From the NCBI GenBank assembly GCA_955652715.1, contig CATPBS010000225.1, forward strand, positions 1 to 9,459: DNA of 9,459 nucleotides, written 5' to 3'. Source of the DNA: an uncultured Candidatus Udaeobacter sp. (GTDB lineage Bacteria > Verrucomicrobiota > Verrucomicrobiia > Chthoniobacterales > UBA10450). Shown here piece after piece: positions 1 to 6,931 of the stretch (position 1 is the stretch's first letter; the number at the start of each line of letters is the position of its first letter). The notes under the pieces were generated by a model that was not told the DNA's origin, did no database searches, and saw nothing but the letters and a program-made list of their open reading frames with translations. The position numbers were made by a program, and so were the translations under genes.

Positions 1-153
1 GTATATGACTTCGGCCACCGCCGCGATTTCCATCACCAGGACGACCCCAGCAATACCGTCGAGAATAATGGCGATTACGAACAACGGCGCGCAAGGGCGC
101 CATCTTTTTCGTATGAACTGTGCGCATTGCCACGGTGACGGAGGACGCTGCAT
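1..153 (-). CDS. Small membrane protein, N-terminal part (3' end outside window)
   Basis: An open minus-strand frame starts at an ATG at 153 and runs off the left edge without a stop, giving 51 visible residues. After a basic stretch (FIRKRW, residues 13-18) there is a long hydrophobic run (LFVIAIILDGIAGVVLVMEI, then AAVAEVIY), which would make a signal-anchor or first membrane helix. I do not recognise the family. It would be divergent from tag with an 80-bp gap. No clear Shine-Dalgarno site precedes the ATG. The main competitor is the opposite strand, where an overlapping frame (5-286) contains a CxxCH motif. That frame is Thr/Ser/Ile/Pro-rich, as expected for the antisense of a membrane segment, so I prefer this reading. 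The start codon and reality of the gene need the sequence to the left. Confidence 0.42.
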   Translation of the reverse strand, partial: MQRPPSPWQCAQFIRKRWRPCAPLFVIAIILDGIAGVVLVMEIAAVAEVIY

Positions 154-233
154 AGCTAATCGTTGCTTCGCCCTGCTGCTCCTTGGCGCCAATTTGCTTT
201 TCCGCTGCGGCAACAATCACCATACTCGACGTT

Positions 234-809
234 ATGCCGCGTTGTCCCTGGGCTACGACCGAACCGGCGGTCACTTATCACGATGACGAATGGGGCGTGC
301 CTGCGCACGATGATCGACTGCTGTTCGAGTTCCTGATTCTTGAAGGCGCGCAAGCGGGTTTGAGCTGGATCACTATTTTGAAGAAACGAGAGAACTATCG
401 GAAGGCATTCAATGGATTCCGCCCGGAAAGGATCGCCCGTTACGGCGCGCGCGATGTGCAGCGGCTACTCGGAGACGCGGGGATCGTGCGTAACCGATTG
501 AAAATCGCGGCAACGATCGAGAACGCAAAAATGTTTCGCGCCGTGCAAAAAGAGTTCGGGACTTTCGACGCTTACCTGTGGAGCTTCGTCGGCGGCAAGC
601 CAATCCAGAATCAGTGGCGGAGTATGGCCGAGGTGCCTGCGCGCACAGCAGAATCTGACGCGATGAGTCGCGACCTACGGCGGCGCGGATTCAAATTCGT
701 CGGCTCAACGATCTGCTACGCGTTGATGCAAGCAACCGGCATGGTCAACGATCACCTGGAAACATGTCCGCGACACGCAGAACTCGGCGGTGTACGTCGC
801 CGCAAGTGA
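234..809 (+). CDS. tag: DNA-3-methyladenine glycosylase I
   Basis: This is a 191-residue Tag-family base-excision glycosylase, close to the 187 residues of E. coli Tag. The family removes 3-methyladenine from alkylated DNA by cleaving the N-glycosidic bond, leaving an abasic site. Hallmarks are visible along the whole length: MPRCPW and YHDDEWGVP at the N-terminus, LEGAQAGLSWITILKKRENYR (residues 36-56) with the glutamate and tryptophan of the base pocket (E37, W45), DAGIVRNRLKI (81-91) in the DNA-binding helix-hairpin region, and RGFKFVGSTICYALMQATGMVNDH near the end. The structural zinc ligands of the family are all present as C4, H16, H174 and C178. The ATG at 234 is chosen because it places Cys4 correctly. 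The frame stays open upstream to a TTG at 183, but that extension has no family similarity. There is no obvious Shine-Dalgarno site. Confidence 0.96.
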   Translation: MPRCPWATTEPAVTYHDDEWGVPAHDDRLLFEFLILEGAQAGLSWITILKKRENYRKAFNGFRPERIARYGARDVQRLLGDAGIVRNRLKIAATIENAKMFRAVQKEFGTFDAYLWSFVGGKPIQNQWRSMAEVPARTAESDAMSRDLRRRGFKFVGSTICYALMQATGMVNDHLETCPRHAELGGVRRRK

Positions 810-854
810 ACAAACCGGACGCGTTCGTAAGCCGAGTCGCGCGAACCGGCGGCG

Positions 855-1232
855 TTAACCGGCCTCGATTACGGAAAGAATATTTTCAGCCGGATCCTTG
901 AACCAGGCGATGGTCGGACCGTTCCCGCGCATAATCCCTTTCTTGTCGGTTTTGATGTCGGGCAGATCGTAAATCTCAAAACGGACGCCGCGCTTGGTGA
1001 GCTCATCGACCGCTTGATCGACATCATCTACTGGGAAATTAAGAACTGTGAACGTGGCCGGAGCGTGATTCGGCTTCGGATAAATGAGAACATTATTGCC
1101 GCCGGCGAGGTGCAATGTCAGCAACCCATTCGATTCGGAAACTTTGAGCCCTAGTGTGCGCCCGTAAAATTCTTTCGCCTTTGGAATGTCGTTGACTGAA
1201 AAACCACTGAACGCGTTGCTATCTTCTAACAT
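855..1232 (-). CDS. VOC-family (glyoxalase/bleomycin-resistance fold) protein
   Basis: This 125-residue protein has the vicinal-oxygen-chelate fold: two beta-alpha-beta-beta-beta modules, the first opening with [21 protein letters not shown] and the second with [20 protein letters not shown]. It ends in the usual [14 protein letters not shown] strand, which carries the glutamate that often binds metal in this superfamily. VOC proteins include glyoxalases, dioxygenases and antibiotic-binding proteins; nothing here fixes the substrate. The ATG at 1232 is preferred over the in-frame GTG at 1268 because a perfect AGGAGG stands 6 nt upstream, and because the alternative start would lie inside a near-palindrome that looks regulatory. 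The gene converges on tag with a 45-bp gap and is divergent from the DMT transporter gene. Confidence 0.9.
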   Translation of the reverse strand: MLEDSNAFSGFSVNDIPKAKEFYGRTLGLKVSESNGLLTLHLAGGNNVLIYPKPNHAPATFTVLNFPVDDVDQAVDELTKRGVRFEIYDLPDIKTDKKGIMRGNGPTIAWFKDPAENILSVIEAG

Positions 1233-1238
1233 GTCGAG

Positions 1239-1244
1239 CCTCCT
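1239..1244 (-). promoter_or_regulatory. Strong Shine-Dalgarno site of the VOC gene
   Basis: On the minus strand this reads AGGAGG, 6 nt before the ATG at 1232. It is the only textbook ribosome-binding site I see in the window, and it decides the VOC start against the longer frame from 1268. Confidence 0.85.
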
Positions 1245-1262
1245 CAATTCATATTTCGTTTC

Positions 1263-1279
1263 AACCAAACTGTTCGGTT
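1263..1279. promoter_or_regulatory. Candidate operator: 17-bp near-palindrome between divergent genes
   Basis: AACCAAAC-T-GTTCGGTT is an 8-1-8 inverted repeat with one mismatched pair. It lies in the 63-bp gap between the VOC gene start (1232, minus) and the transporter start (1296, plus). Size, symmetry and place fit a dimeric repressor such as a TetR-family protein, which could control both genes at once. No regulator gene is present in the window, so this is inference from symmetry and position. Confidence 0.4.
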
Positions 1280-1295
1280 CCGAATTTCGTCGGTA

Positions 1296-2225
1296 GTGAA
1301 ATCGACTCGGCTTTTCACATTCACGCTGGTGGCGATGATCGCCTTCGCGAGTAACTCGCTGCTGTGCCGAGCTGCATTAAAGCAAACCAGCATCGACGCA
1401 GCCACTTTCACTTTCGTCCGCGTTTTCTCCGGCGCCGCCGCACTCTGGCTCGTCATGAAATTGCGGAGAAGGTTAATAGTTGAGAGAAGGGTTACAGCTT
1501 TGGTTGAGAGATCTTCTCACTCACCACTGCATCGAGCTGGGAACTGGCCCTCAGCGCTCGCGCTCTTTATATATGCCGCCGCCTTTTCATTTGCGTACGT
1601 CGATCTTTCAGCCGGAACTGGCGCGTTGCTTTTGTTTGGTGCTGTTCAAGCCACCATGATTCTTTGGGGCCTGCGCAAAGGCGAACGCTTGGATGCGGTC
1701 CAAATCGCCGGCTTTATCCTTGCCGTGACTGGACTTGTCGCGCTTGTGTTTCCCGGACTCTCCGCCCCACCATTGACTGGTTCGATCCTGATGCTGGGAG
1801 CCGGCGTCGCCTGGGGCATTTATTCGCTGCGCGGCAAAGGAGAAGAAAAACCGGCCAGCGCGACTACCGGCAATTTCATCCGTGCCGTTCCGTTCGCCGT
1901 TGCTCTTGGCATCATCTTTGTTCCATGGATACACATCGATCTTGCCGGAATTACTTTCGGCATAATCTCCGGGGCAATCACGTCAGGTCTTGGCTACGTG
2001 ATTTGGTACAGCGCGTTGCCGGGCCTGAAAGCAGCCAGCGCCGCTACCGTACAACTTAGCGTCCCGGTTATCGCCGCCACTGGCGGAATCCTGTTGCTGG
2101 GAGAACCGATCACATTGCGTTACGTGCTCGCCTCAGTTGCCGTGTTAGGCGGACTCGCGCTCGTCGTAATAGCTTCCCATTCACAAAATCAAACTGCTTC
2201 CCCTGCCGGACAATCGCGATCATGA
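1296..2225 (+). CDS. EamA/DMT-superfamily transporter
   Basis: This is a 309-residue inner-membrane protein of the drug/metabolite transporter superfamily, with about ten hydrophobic segments arranged as two EamA repeats. The family moves metabolites such as amino acids out of (or into) the cell; the substrate cannot be read here. Visible features are a first helix in residues 6-27, the repeat-one core [23 protein letters not shown], and the repeat-two core [20 protein letters not shown] followed by the final helix (LAGLALVV-like). The GTG at 1296 is chosen because starting at the next ATG (codon 14) would cut the first helix. The cytoplasmic loop between helices 2 and 3 (about residues 59-80) is longer and more basic than usual for the family. 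The gene is followed after 10 bp by a small ABM-like gene, probably co-transcribed. Confidence 0.92.
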   Translation: MKSTRLFTFTLVAMIAFASNSLLCRAALKQTSIDAATFTFVRVFSGAAALWLVMKLRRRLIVERRVTALVERSSHSPLHRAGNWPSALALFIYAAAFSFAYVDLSAGTGALLLFGAVQATMILWGLRKGERLDAVQIAGFILAVTGLVALVFPGLSAPPLTGSILMLGAGVAWGIYSLRGKGEEKPASATTGNFIRAVPFAVALGIIFVPWIHIDLAGITFGIISGAITSGLGYVIWYSALPGLKAASAATVQLSVPVIAATGGILLLGEPITLRYVLASVAVLGGLALVVIASHSQNQTASPAGQSRS

Positions 2226-2235
2226 TGTCGATCTC

Positions 2236-2559
2236 ATGAATGGCGTTTGTGTGATCGTCGCTTACCGTCCGAAACCGGGTAAGGAAAGCGAGCTTCTCGA
2301 GCTTGTGCGTAGCCGCGTCCCGACGCTGCGTAAAGAGGGACTGGTGACCGATCGCACACCCACCATCATGCGCGCACGCGACGGCACGATCATTGAAGTC
2401 TCGGAATGGAAATCGCACGAAGCAATCGACGCGGCGCATAAAAATCCAAACGTCCTTGCGATGTGGAATAAGTTTTTCGCGGTCTGCGACTGCGTCCCGC
2501 TCAACACGGTCCCCGAATCAACTGAGATGTTTGCCGGATTCCAGCCGATTGCTGATTGA
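2236..2559 (+). CDS. Small ABM-like (dimeric alpha/beta-barrel) protein
   Basis: This 107-residue protein resembles the antibiotic-biosynthesis-monooxygenase (ABM) type of dimeric ferredoxin-like alpha/beta barrel. It opens with a beta strand (CVIVAYRPKPGKESELLELV), then a helix and strand, then IIEVSEWKSHEAIDAAHKNP, the usual strand followed by the helix that closes the fold. Proteins of this group act as small monooxygenases, isomerases or heme-degrading enzymes, and many have no known reaction. No catalytic residue can be assigned. The ATG is 10 bp after the transporter stop. An upstream ATG at 2222 is not usable because it meets TGA after five codons. Operon placement suggests a shared role with the transporter, which is inference. 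Confidence 0.75.
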   Translation: MNGVCVIVAYRPKPGKESELLELVRSRVPTLRKEGLVTDRTPTIMRARDGTIIEVSEWKSHEAIDAAHKNPNVLAMWNKFFAVCDCVPLNTVPESTEMFAGFQPIAD

Positions 2560-2581
2560 CCGACTAACTCTAAACTCGTAG

Positions 2582-2638
2582 CGACTCAACGCTTCAACTT
2601 TTCCAGTAGTCCATTTCAGCCTGGAAAAGTCCGAGTCG
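2582..2638 (+). terminator. Strong bipartite hairpin between two transcription units
   Basis: A perfect 10-bp stem, ACTTTTCCAG (2597-2606) with CTGGAAAAGT (2621-2630), encloses a 14-nt loop. Further out, CGACTC (2582-2587) pairs perfectly with GAGTCG (2633-2638). It follows the ABM-like gene and ends 17 bp before the DltD-like ATG. It may end the upstream operon, but no T-run follows, so it is not a classic intrinsic terminator. A regulatory leader structure or protein-binding site is also possible. Confidence 0.4.
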
Positions 2639-2654
2639 AGCACAATATTACTGA

Positions 2655-3821
2655 ATGCTTATGATCAGACGCTCTACTGCGCGCTCGTTCGCGCCGCACC
2701 TATTTAGCGCTCTGATCGCTTGTGCGCTGACGATCGCGATCCTGGGCGGCGGCGGATTGCTGGCAACCCGGCTCGAGCGAAAAACGGTTCATTGGATTGC
2801 CCCGAGAGATTTCTTTATCAAAAATCAGGGACTTGCGTTCGAGCGCGCTGCGGCGCGCAGAACAGACATCTTGCTCCTTTACGGCAGCTCGGAATTGATC
2901 GACCCAATTCCAAACAGGGCATCTGATTTTTTTTCCAGCGCGCCCACTGGATTTCAGGTGTGCCCGGTGGGCAAGGCGGGCACCACCTCGTTGATCATTT
3001 TGCAAAAGCTGGGCGCACTGGGCTCCGAGTTGCGCGGCCGGAAGGTTGCAATCTCGCTATCGGCCAGCTCGTTTCTAACGCCTTCCCTCAGGCCGGAGTT
3101 TTATGCAGGAAACTTCTCGTTACCGGCGGCCACTGGCATTCTCTTTGGGGATGGCATTGATTTGAACCTGAAGACTGCGATCGCAAAGCGGATGCTACAG
3201 TTCCCCGACACCTTGGCAGAAGATGGGATGCTCCAAATTGCCGCCAGGTGCCTCGCTTCCGGTCGTCCGGTGGACCGCATCGTGCTAATGGCTATCTGGC
3301 CTCTGGGTAAGCTGCAAAACATCATGCTCGATTTGCAAGATCATTTTGAAGCGCTCGTTTATATCCTGGGCAGAGCCAGGACGATCCCAAGTTGGTTGCG
3401 AGCAGCCCATCCGCACAAGGTGCATGCTTCCAACGCGTCGGACGCCGAGGGCGAAGTGACCGAATCATTCGACCCGATTCGGCCGGCGAGGGATGCGGCG
3501 TTTCGCGCACGGATCGCGGCTGCAAGCGAATGGACTGACCTGGAACTCCTGTTCCGTACACTTGCCAAGCTTAAAGCTGAACCACTTATTCTAAGCATGC
3601 CAATCGATGCTTATGCCGCGAGGGGCGTCTCGCGATCATCTCGCGAAGTCTATTACGAGAGGATGAGGGAGCTAGCCCAGCGATATCAGTTCCCGGTAAT
3701 CGAGTTTGAACAGCATGATGCCGACCCGGCTTTCCTAATTACTCATCGTGAACACCCCACGCCAAGAGGCTGGATGGTTTACAATCGAGCGCTCGACGAT
3801 TTCTTTCGTAAGGCTAAATGA
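2655..3821 (+). CDS. DltD-like membrane-anchored SGNH-type protein
   Basis: This 388-residue protein has an N-terminal signal-anchor (hydrophobic residues 13-37) followed by an extracytoplasmic domain. It resembles DltD, the protein that works with the MBOAT acyltransferase DltB in D-alanylation of teichoic acids in Gram-positives; DltD-like proteins in other phyla have unknown acyl substrates. Diagnostic parts are LLLYGSSELIDP (residues 73-84, with the nucleophile region S78/S79), ISLSASSFLTPS followed by EFYAGNFS (148-155), and the C-terminal H367-x4-GW followed by a helix ending in ALDDFF. The family usually has Asp three residues before that His; here the position is H364 (HREH). No dltA, dltB or dltC is nearby. 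The gene overlaps the cupin gene by ATGA, implying translational coupling. A second ATG at 2661 is an equally possible start. Confidence 0.8.
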   Translation: MLMIRRSTARSFAPHLFSALIACALTIAILGGGGLLATRLERKTVHWIAPRDFFIKNQGLAFERAAARRTDILLLYGSSELIDPIPNRASDFFSSAPTGFQVCPVGKAGTTSLIILQKLGALGSELRGRKVAISLSASSFLTPSLRPEFYAGNFSLPAATGILFGDGIDLNLKTAIAKRMLQFPDTLAEDGMLQIAARCLASGRPVDRIVLMAIWPLGKLQNIMLDLQDHFEALVYILGRARTIPSWLRAAHPHKVHASNASDAEGEVTESFDPIRPARDAAFRARIAAASEWTDLELLFRTLAKLKAEPLILSMPIDAYAARGVSRSSREVYYERMRELAQRYQFPVIEFEQHDADPAFLITHREHPTPRGWMVYNRALDDFFRKAK

Positions 3822-4306
3822 CCGGAGCCAAAGACAACATCGAGCTGAGCGCGGTGGAAGATCATGGTGGAATCCTGACCATTCGCGGCGGCGGCGCGCG
3901 ACGTGATTGGAACGGGATTCATTACAAGCAAGGGATGTCGCGCAAAAATGTTGGCACGACGAGCCTGTCAGCGAACATCGCCACGATCCCTCCCGGCGGC
4001 GTTGCGTATGCGCATGTTCATGTTGGCTTCGAAGTGATCCTGTACATCATCGAAGGAAAAGTGCGTCACGAATTCGGACGCGGGCTAAAACAGGCCGTCG
4101 AGAACCAGGCCGGGGATTTCATCTACATCAAGCCCGGTGTGCCGCACGAGGTTTTCAACATGAGCGACACCGAACCGGTGGTCGCCTTTGTCGCCCGCTC
4201 TTCCGCCGACGAGTGGGACAAGATCGTGCCCTATGATCGCAATGCTCCGACAACGGCAGCTAAGGAAACCGGGAACGCACGAAGTAAAATCGATTTGTCG
4301 CACTAA
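3818..4306 (+). CDS. Single-domain cupin protein
   Basis: This 162-residue protein carries one conserved beta-barrel cupin. Motif 1 is GGVAYAHVHVGFEVILYIIEG (residues 60-80) with metal ligands H66, H68 and E72. Motif 2 is GDFIYIKPGVPHEVFN (99-114) with H110. All four usual metal ligands are therefore present, so it should bind Fe, Mn or a similar ion. Cupins range from dioxygenases and sugar isomerases to binding proteins; the reaction here is unknown. Its ATG overlaps the stop of the DltD-like gene (ATGA), which indicates coupled translation, although a functional link is only inferred. No signal peptide is visible, so the protein is probably cytoplasmic. The C-terminal 25 residues are polar and probably flexible. 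Confidence 0.9.
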   Translation: MTGAKDNIELSAVEDHGGILTIRGGGARRDWNGIHYKQGMSRKNVGTTSLSANIATIPPGGVAYAHVHVGFEVILYIIEGKVRHEFGRGLKQAVENQAGDFIYIKPGVPHEVFNMSDTEPVVAFVARSSADEWDKIVPYDRNAPTTAAKETGNARSKIDLSH

Positions 4307-4341
4307 TTCTGTTAATTGTTTTCCTGCGTTCCTTAGAAACC

Positions 4342-6294
4342 GTGAAGCATTTTCTCCTGGCCTGTTTCTTTCCCATGGCATTAACAGCTCAGACCATGCA
4401 GCAGCTGACTGAACAGTTGGGTAAAACTGTCTTGTACGGCGACGTCGCCCTTTCTCCTGATAGTGCACACGTCGCATGGGTGCAGTCGACGGCCGCCACA
4501 ACATCAAAGCAAACCTATATTCGTGAAACGTCAGGAAGCGCGCCGGCAATGATCGTCAAAATTCCGATTACCGGCGAGAGGACCGATTTCGATCCCGCCT
4601 GGTCTCCAGATTCAAAGATGCTCGCCATCTTTTCGAGCGCTGGCGAGAAAGAGCAGCGGCAACTCTGGAGGGTTAGTGCTGATGGTTCCAATCCGAAAAA
4701 AATTACAAACCTAAATGGATACGCAGCGCGTCCGCGTTGGTCGCACGACGGGAAGCAGATTGCCTTCCTCTACATTGAAGGCGCGGGCGGCGGCGGTCCA
4801 TTAATGGCTGCGCCGACGACGACTGGTGTAATCGACACCGCCATTCATAATCAGCGGATTGCAGTTCTCGATGTTGCAAGTGGCCAGTTACGGCAGATTT
4901 CGCCGGAGGATCTACACATCTACGATTACGATTGGTCGCCTGACGACAAGACGTTCGTCACAACGGCGGCACCCGGGCCCGGTGACAACAATTGGTGGAT
5001 CGCGCAGATTTCCAGGATCGATATAGCAAAAGGTAAGGCCACATCCATCTATAAACCCTCGTCTCAGGTCGCGGTTCCGCGCTGGTCGCCGGATGGCAAG
5101 TCGATCGCGTTCATTGAAGGGTTGATGAGCGACGAAGGATTTCACGGTGGCGACCTCTTCACTGTGTCCGCTGATGGCAGCGACCTCCAGAACCACACCA
5201 AGGGTCGTAAGAGCTCTGTGACTTCGCTCTTTTGGCTCGCGCCGGATCGCATCCTTTTTACCGAAATAATCGGCGGCGGCGGCGCGATCTCTGAATTGAC
5301 GCTCGCGAACAATTCCGTGCGCACAATCTGGAAAGGCGCGAAGGCTCTTCACGCCTTCGGGAATTTCCCAGACTTTGCGGTTTCGAAGGATGGCAAATTC
5401 GCGGCCGCAGAACGCAGTAGTTTTGAAACTCCACCGGAGATCTGGGCTGGACCAATTAATAAATGGCGCCAGTTAACCAGCAACAACTCAGCGCTTTCAC
5501 CAACTTGGGGCAAAGCCGAGAACCTCGAATGGACGAACGAAAGCTTCAACATACAGGGCTGGCTGCTAACACCGGCGAAAGCGGAGGCCGGCAAGAAACA
5601 TCCAATGGTCGTTCTCATCCACGGCGGACCTTCGAGCGCAGTTACGCCGGACTGGCCCGCTGGCTTCGGAATGTCGCGGGCCATCATCGCTGCTCTCTCG
5701 TCGCGAGGTTACTACGTGCTGATGCCGAATCCTCGTGGTAGTTACGGCCAGGGAGAAGAGTTCACGCTCGCTAACGTGAAGGATTTTGGCGGTGGCGATC
5801 TGCGCGACACCCTCGCAGGAGTCGATGCCGCGATAAAGAAATATCCGATCGATTCCAACCGTCTCGGTGTGACCGGCTGGAGCTACGGCGGGTTCATGAC
5901 CATGTGGACCGTTACGCAGACTAACCGTTTCGGCGCAGCAGTCGCGGGCGCGGGCATTGCCAACTGGCAAAGTTACTACGGGCAGAACTTAATCGATCAA
6001 TGGATGATCCCGTTCTTCGGCGCATCAGTTTACGATGATCCCGCCGTTTACGAGAAGAGCTCTCCGATTCACTTCATCAAGAACGTAAACGCCCCTACCC
6101 TCGTCATCGTCGGCGAGCGCGATGCGGAATGCCCTGCGTCGCAATCGTACGAATTCTGGCACGCGTTGAAGACCCTTGGCGTGCCGACACAACTCATCAT
6201 TTATCCGGGCGAAGGCCATCTCTTCATCGAACCGAAGAACCAAGCTGACCGAATGGATCAGACAGTCGGATGGTTCGACAAATATTTGCGCTAA
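4342..6294 (+). CDS. Secreted S9-family prolyl oligopeptidase-type peptidase
   Basis: This 650-residue serine peptidase of clan SC has a short signal peptide (MKHFLLACFFPMALTA, then Gln), so it should work in the periplasm or outside. The N-terminal half is a beta-propeller with PD40/TolB-like repeats, for example ALSPDSAHVAWV (36-47), DPAWSPDSKMLAIFS, RPRWSHDGKQIAF and VPRWSPDGKSIAF. The C-terminal half is an alpha/beta-hydrolase: HGGP at 427-430 in the oxyanion-hole region, NPRGSYGQG (463-471), the nucleophile S514 in GWSYGGFM, the acid D594 in GERDAECP, and H626 in GEGHLF. The full triad is intact. The fold is that of dipeptidyl- or acylaminoacyl-peptidases, which cut short peptides. The GTG at 4342 is chosen because it completes the signal peptide; the next ATG (4375) would remove it. 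It lies 35 bp after the cupin gene, with no clear ribosome-binding site. Confidence 0.94.
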   Translation: MKHFLLACFFPMALTAQTMQQLTEQLGKTVLYGDVALSPDSAHVAWVQSTAATTSKQTYIRETSGSAPAMIVKIPITGERTDFDPAWSPDSKMLAIFSSAGEKEQRQLWRVSADGSNPKKITNLNGYAARPRWSHDGKQIAFLYIEGAGGGGPLMAAPTTTGVIDTAIHNQRIAVLDVASGQLRQISPEDLHIYDYDWSPDDKTFVTTAAPGPGDNNWWIAQISRIDIAKGKATSIYKPSSQVAVPRWSPDGKSIAFIEGLMSDEGFHGGDLFTVSADGSDLQNHTKGRKSSVTSLFWLAPDRILFTEIIGGGGAISELTLANNSVRTIWKGAKALHAFGNFPDFAVSKDGKFAAAERSSFETPPEIWAGPINKWRQLTSNNSALSPTWGKAENLEWTNESFNIQGWLLTPAKAEAGKKHPMVVLIHGGPSSAVTPDWPAGFGMSRAIIAALSSRGYYVLMPNPRGSYGQGEEFTLANVKDFGGGDLRDTLAGVDAAIKKYPIDSNRLGVTGWSYGGFMTMWTVTQTNRFGAAVAGAGIANWQSYYGQNLIDQWMIPFFGASVYDDPAVYEKSSPIHFIKNVNAPTLVIVGERDAECPASQSYEFWHALKTLGVPTQLIIYPGEGHLFIEPKNQADRMDQTVGWFDKYLR

Positions 6295-6370
6295 CGTCCT
6301 TTTTCCTTTTCACACTGCGGTTTCTTGCACTAAACAATTTTCGCGTATTTCGATCCTCGATAGCAGCATC

Positions 6371-6811
6371 ATGAGAAAAACATGGATAGCTACGTATATC
6401 AGCGCGGTGTGCTTAGCCGCCGTCTCGATTGTTACGATGCTAGCCGGCAGCGACAAGAGTGTGACGGCCGCTCAGGTCAACGGCACCTGGAAGACGAAAG
6501 GCAGTGAATTCAAAATCTGGGCGCTGGGTCAACAGCGTCTTCAGATCGAATTTTCGGGCGTTTACGAATACAAAACGCCGCAAGGTCCAAGCGCCAATAC
6601 AGGCGAAGGCAGCGGCATTGCGACGATTCAGGGCGATACCGCCATCTTTAAACCCGAGGGCGCGGAAGAGGAATGCCGGATCACGCTAAAATTCACTGGT
6701 GGCAAACTTGTAGTCACCCAAACGGGCATTTGCGGATTCGGCAACAACGTGACCGCCGCAGGCACTTACAAAAAAGTTTCCGCTAAGAAACCAAAATTCG
6801 ACTCGGACTGA
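6371..6811 (+). CDS. Secreted hypothetical protein
   Basis: This 146-residue protein of unknown function begins with a signal peptide: basic MRKTW, a hydrophobic core to about residue 25, and a likely cut near VTAA-Q (34/35). The mature part (about 110 residues) reads as alternating beta strands (NGTWKTKGSEFKIW, LQIEFSGVYEYK, GIATIQGDTAIFKP, CRITLKFTGGKLVVTQTG, GTYKKVS), which suggests a small lipocalin-like or other beta-barrel fold. Two cysteines, C102 and C121, could form a disulfide in the periplasm. The tail is charged (KKPKFDSD). The ATG at 6371 is chosen because it starts a clean signal peptide; the frame is open further upstream but overlaps the S9 gene. It follows that gene by 76 bp and may be co-transcribed with it. 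Confidence 0.78.
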   Translation: MRKTWIATYISAVCLAAVSIVTMLAGSDKSVTAAQVNGTWKTKGSEFKIWALGQQRLQIEFSGVYEYKTPQGPSANTGEGSGIATIQGDTAIFKPEGAEEECRITLKFTGGKLVVTQTGICGFGNNVTAAGTYKKVSAKKPKFDSD

Positions 6812-6820
6812 CGTCTACTT

Positions 6821-6867
6821 GCAGCGCGATAGCGAAACGAACGCGGGTTGCTCGTTTGCATCGCTGC
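6821..6867 (+). terminator. Candidate hairpin after the secreted-protein gene
   Basis: GCAGCG (6821-6826) pairs with CGCTGC (6862-6867), and AAACGA (6835-6840) pairs with TCGTTT (6852-6857). Both stems are perfect, separated by an asymmetric internal loop and closed by an 11-nt loop. It begins 10 bp after the stop of the 146-residue protein. A loose T-rich stretch comes about 12 nt later (TATTTTC), so intrinsic termination is possible but not classic. Confidence 0.35.
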
Positions 6868-6931
6868 GAAGCGGCTCGTATTTTCTCGATTTCGTTACTC
6901 GTCGCCTGTCACGTCCTTACTTCATCGAATT

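Noticed and set aside
5..286. Plus-strand frame with GRHLF...NCAHCHG, suggesting a cytochrome c
   Set aside because: After the CxxCH motif there is no further cytochrome sequence and no axial Met region. The upstream part is Thr/Ser/Ile-rich with no signal peptide, and the frame overlaps tag. It reads better as the antisense of a minus-strand membrane segment.
810..854. Terminator between tag and the VOC gene
   Set aside because: The gap is rich in CCGG and CGCG fragments, but I could not find a stem longer than about 5 bp with a sensible loop or T-run.
1233..1268. Longer VOC protein starting at 1268
   Set aside because: A perfect AGGAGG stands 6 nt before the ATG at 1232, and the extra 12 residues match no VOC feature.
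6176..6370. Upstream extension of the 146-residue secreted protein
   Set aside because: It overlaps the catalytic-His end of the S9 peptidase in another frame and would bury the signal peptide in the middle of the protein.
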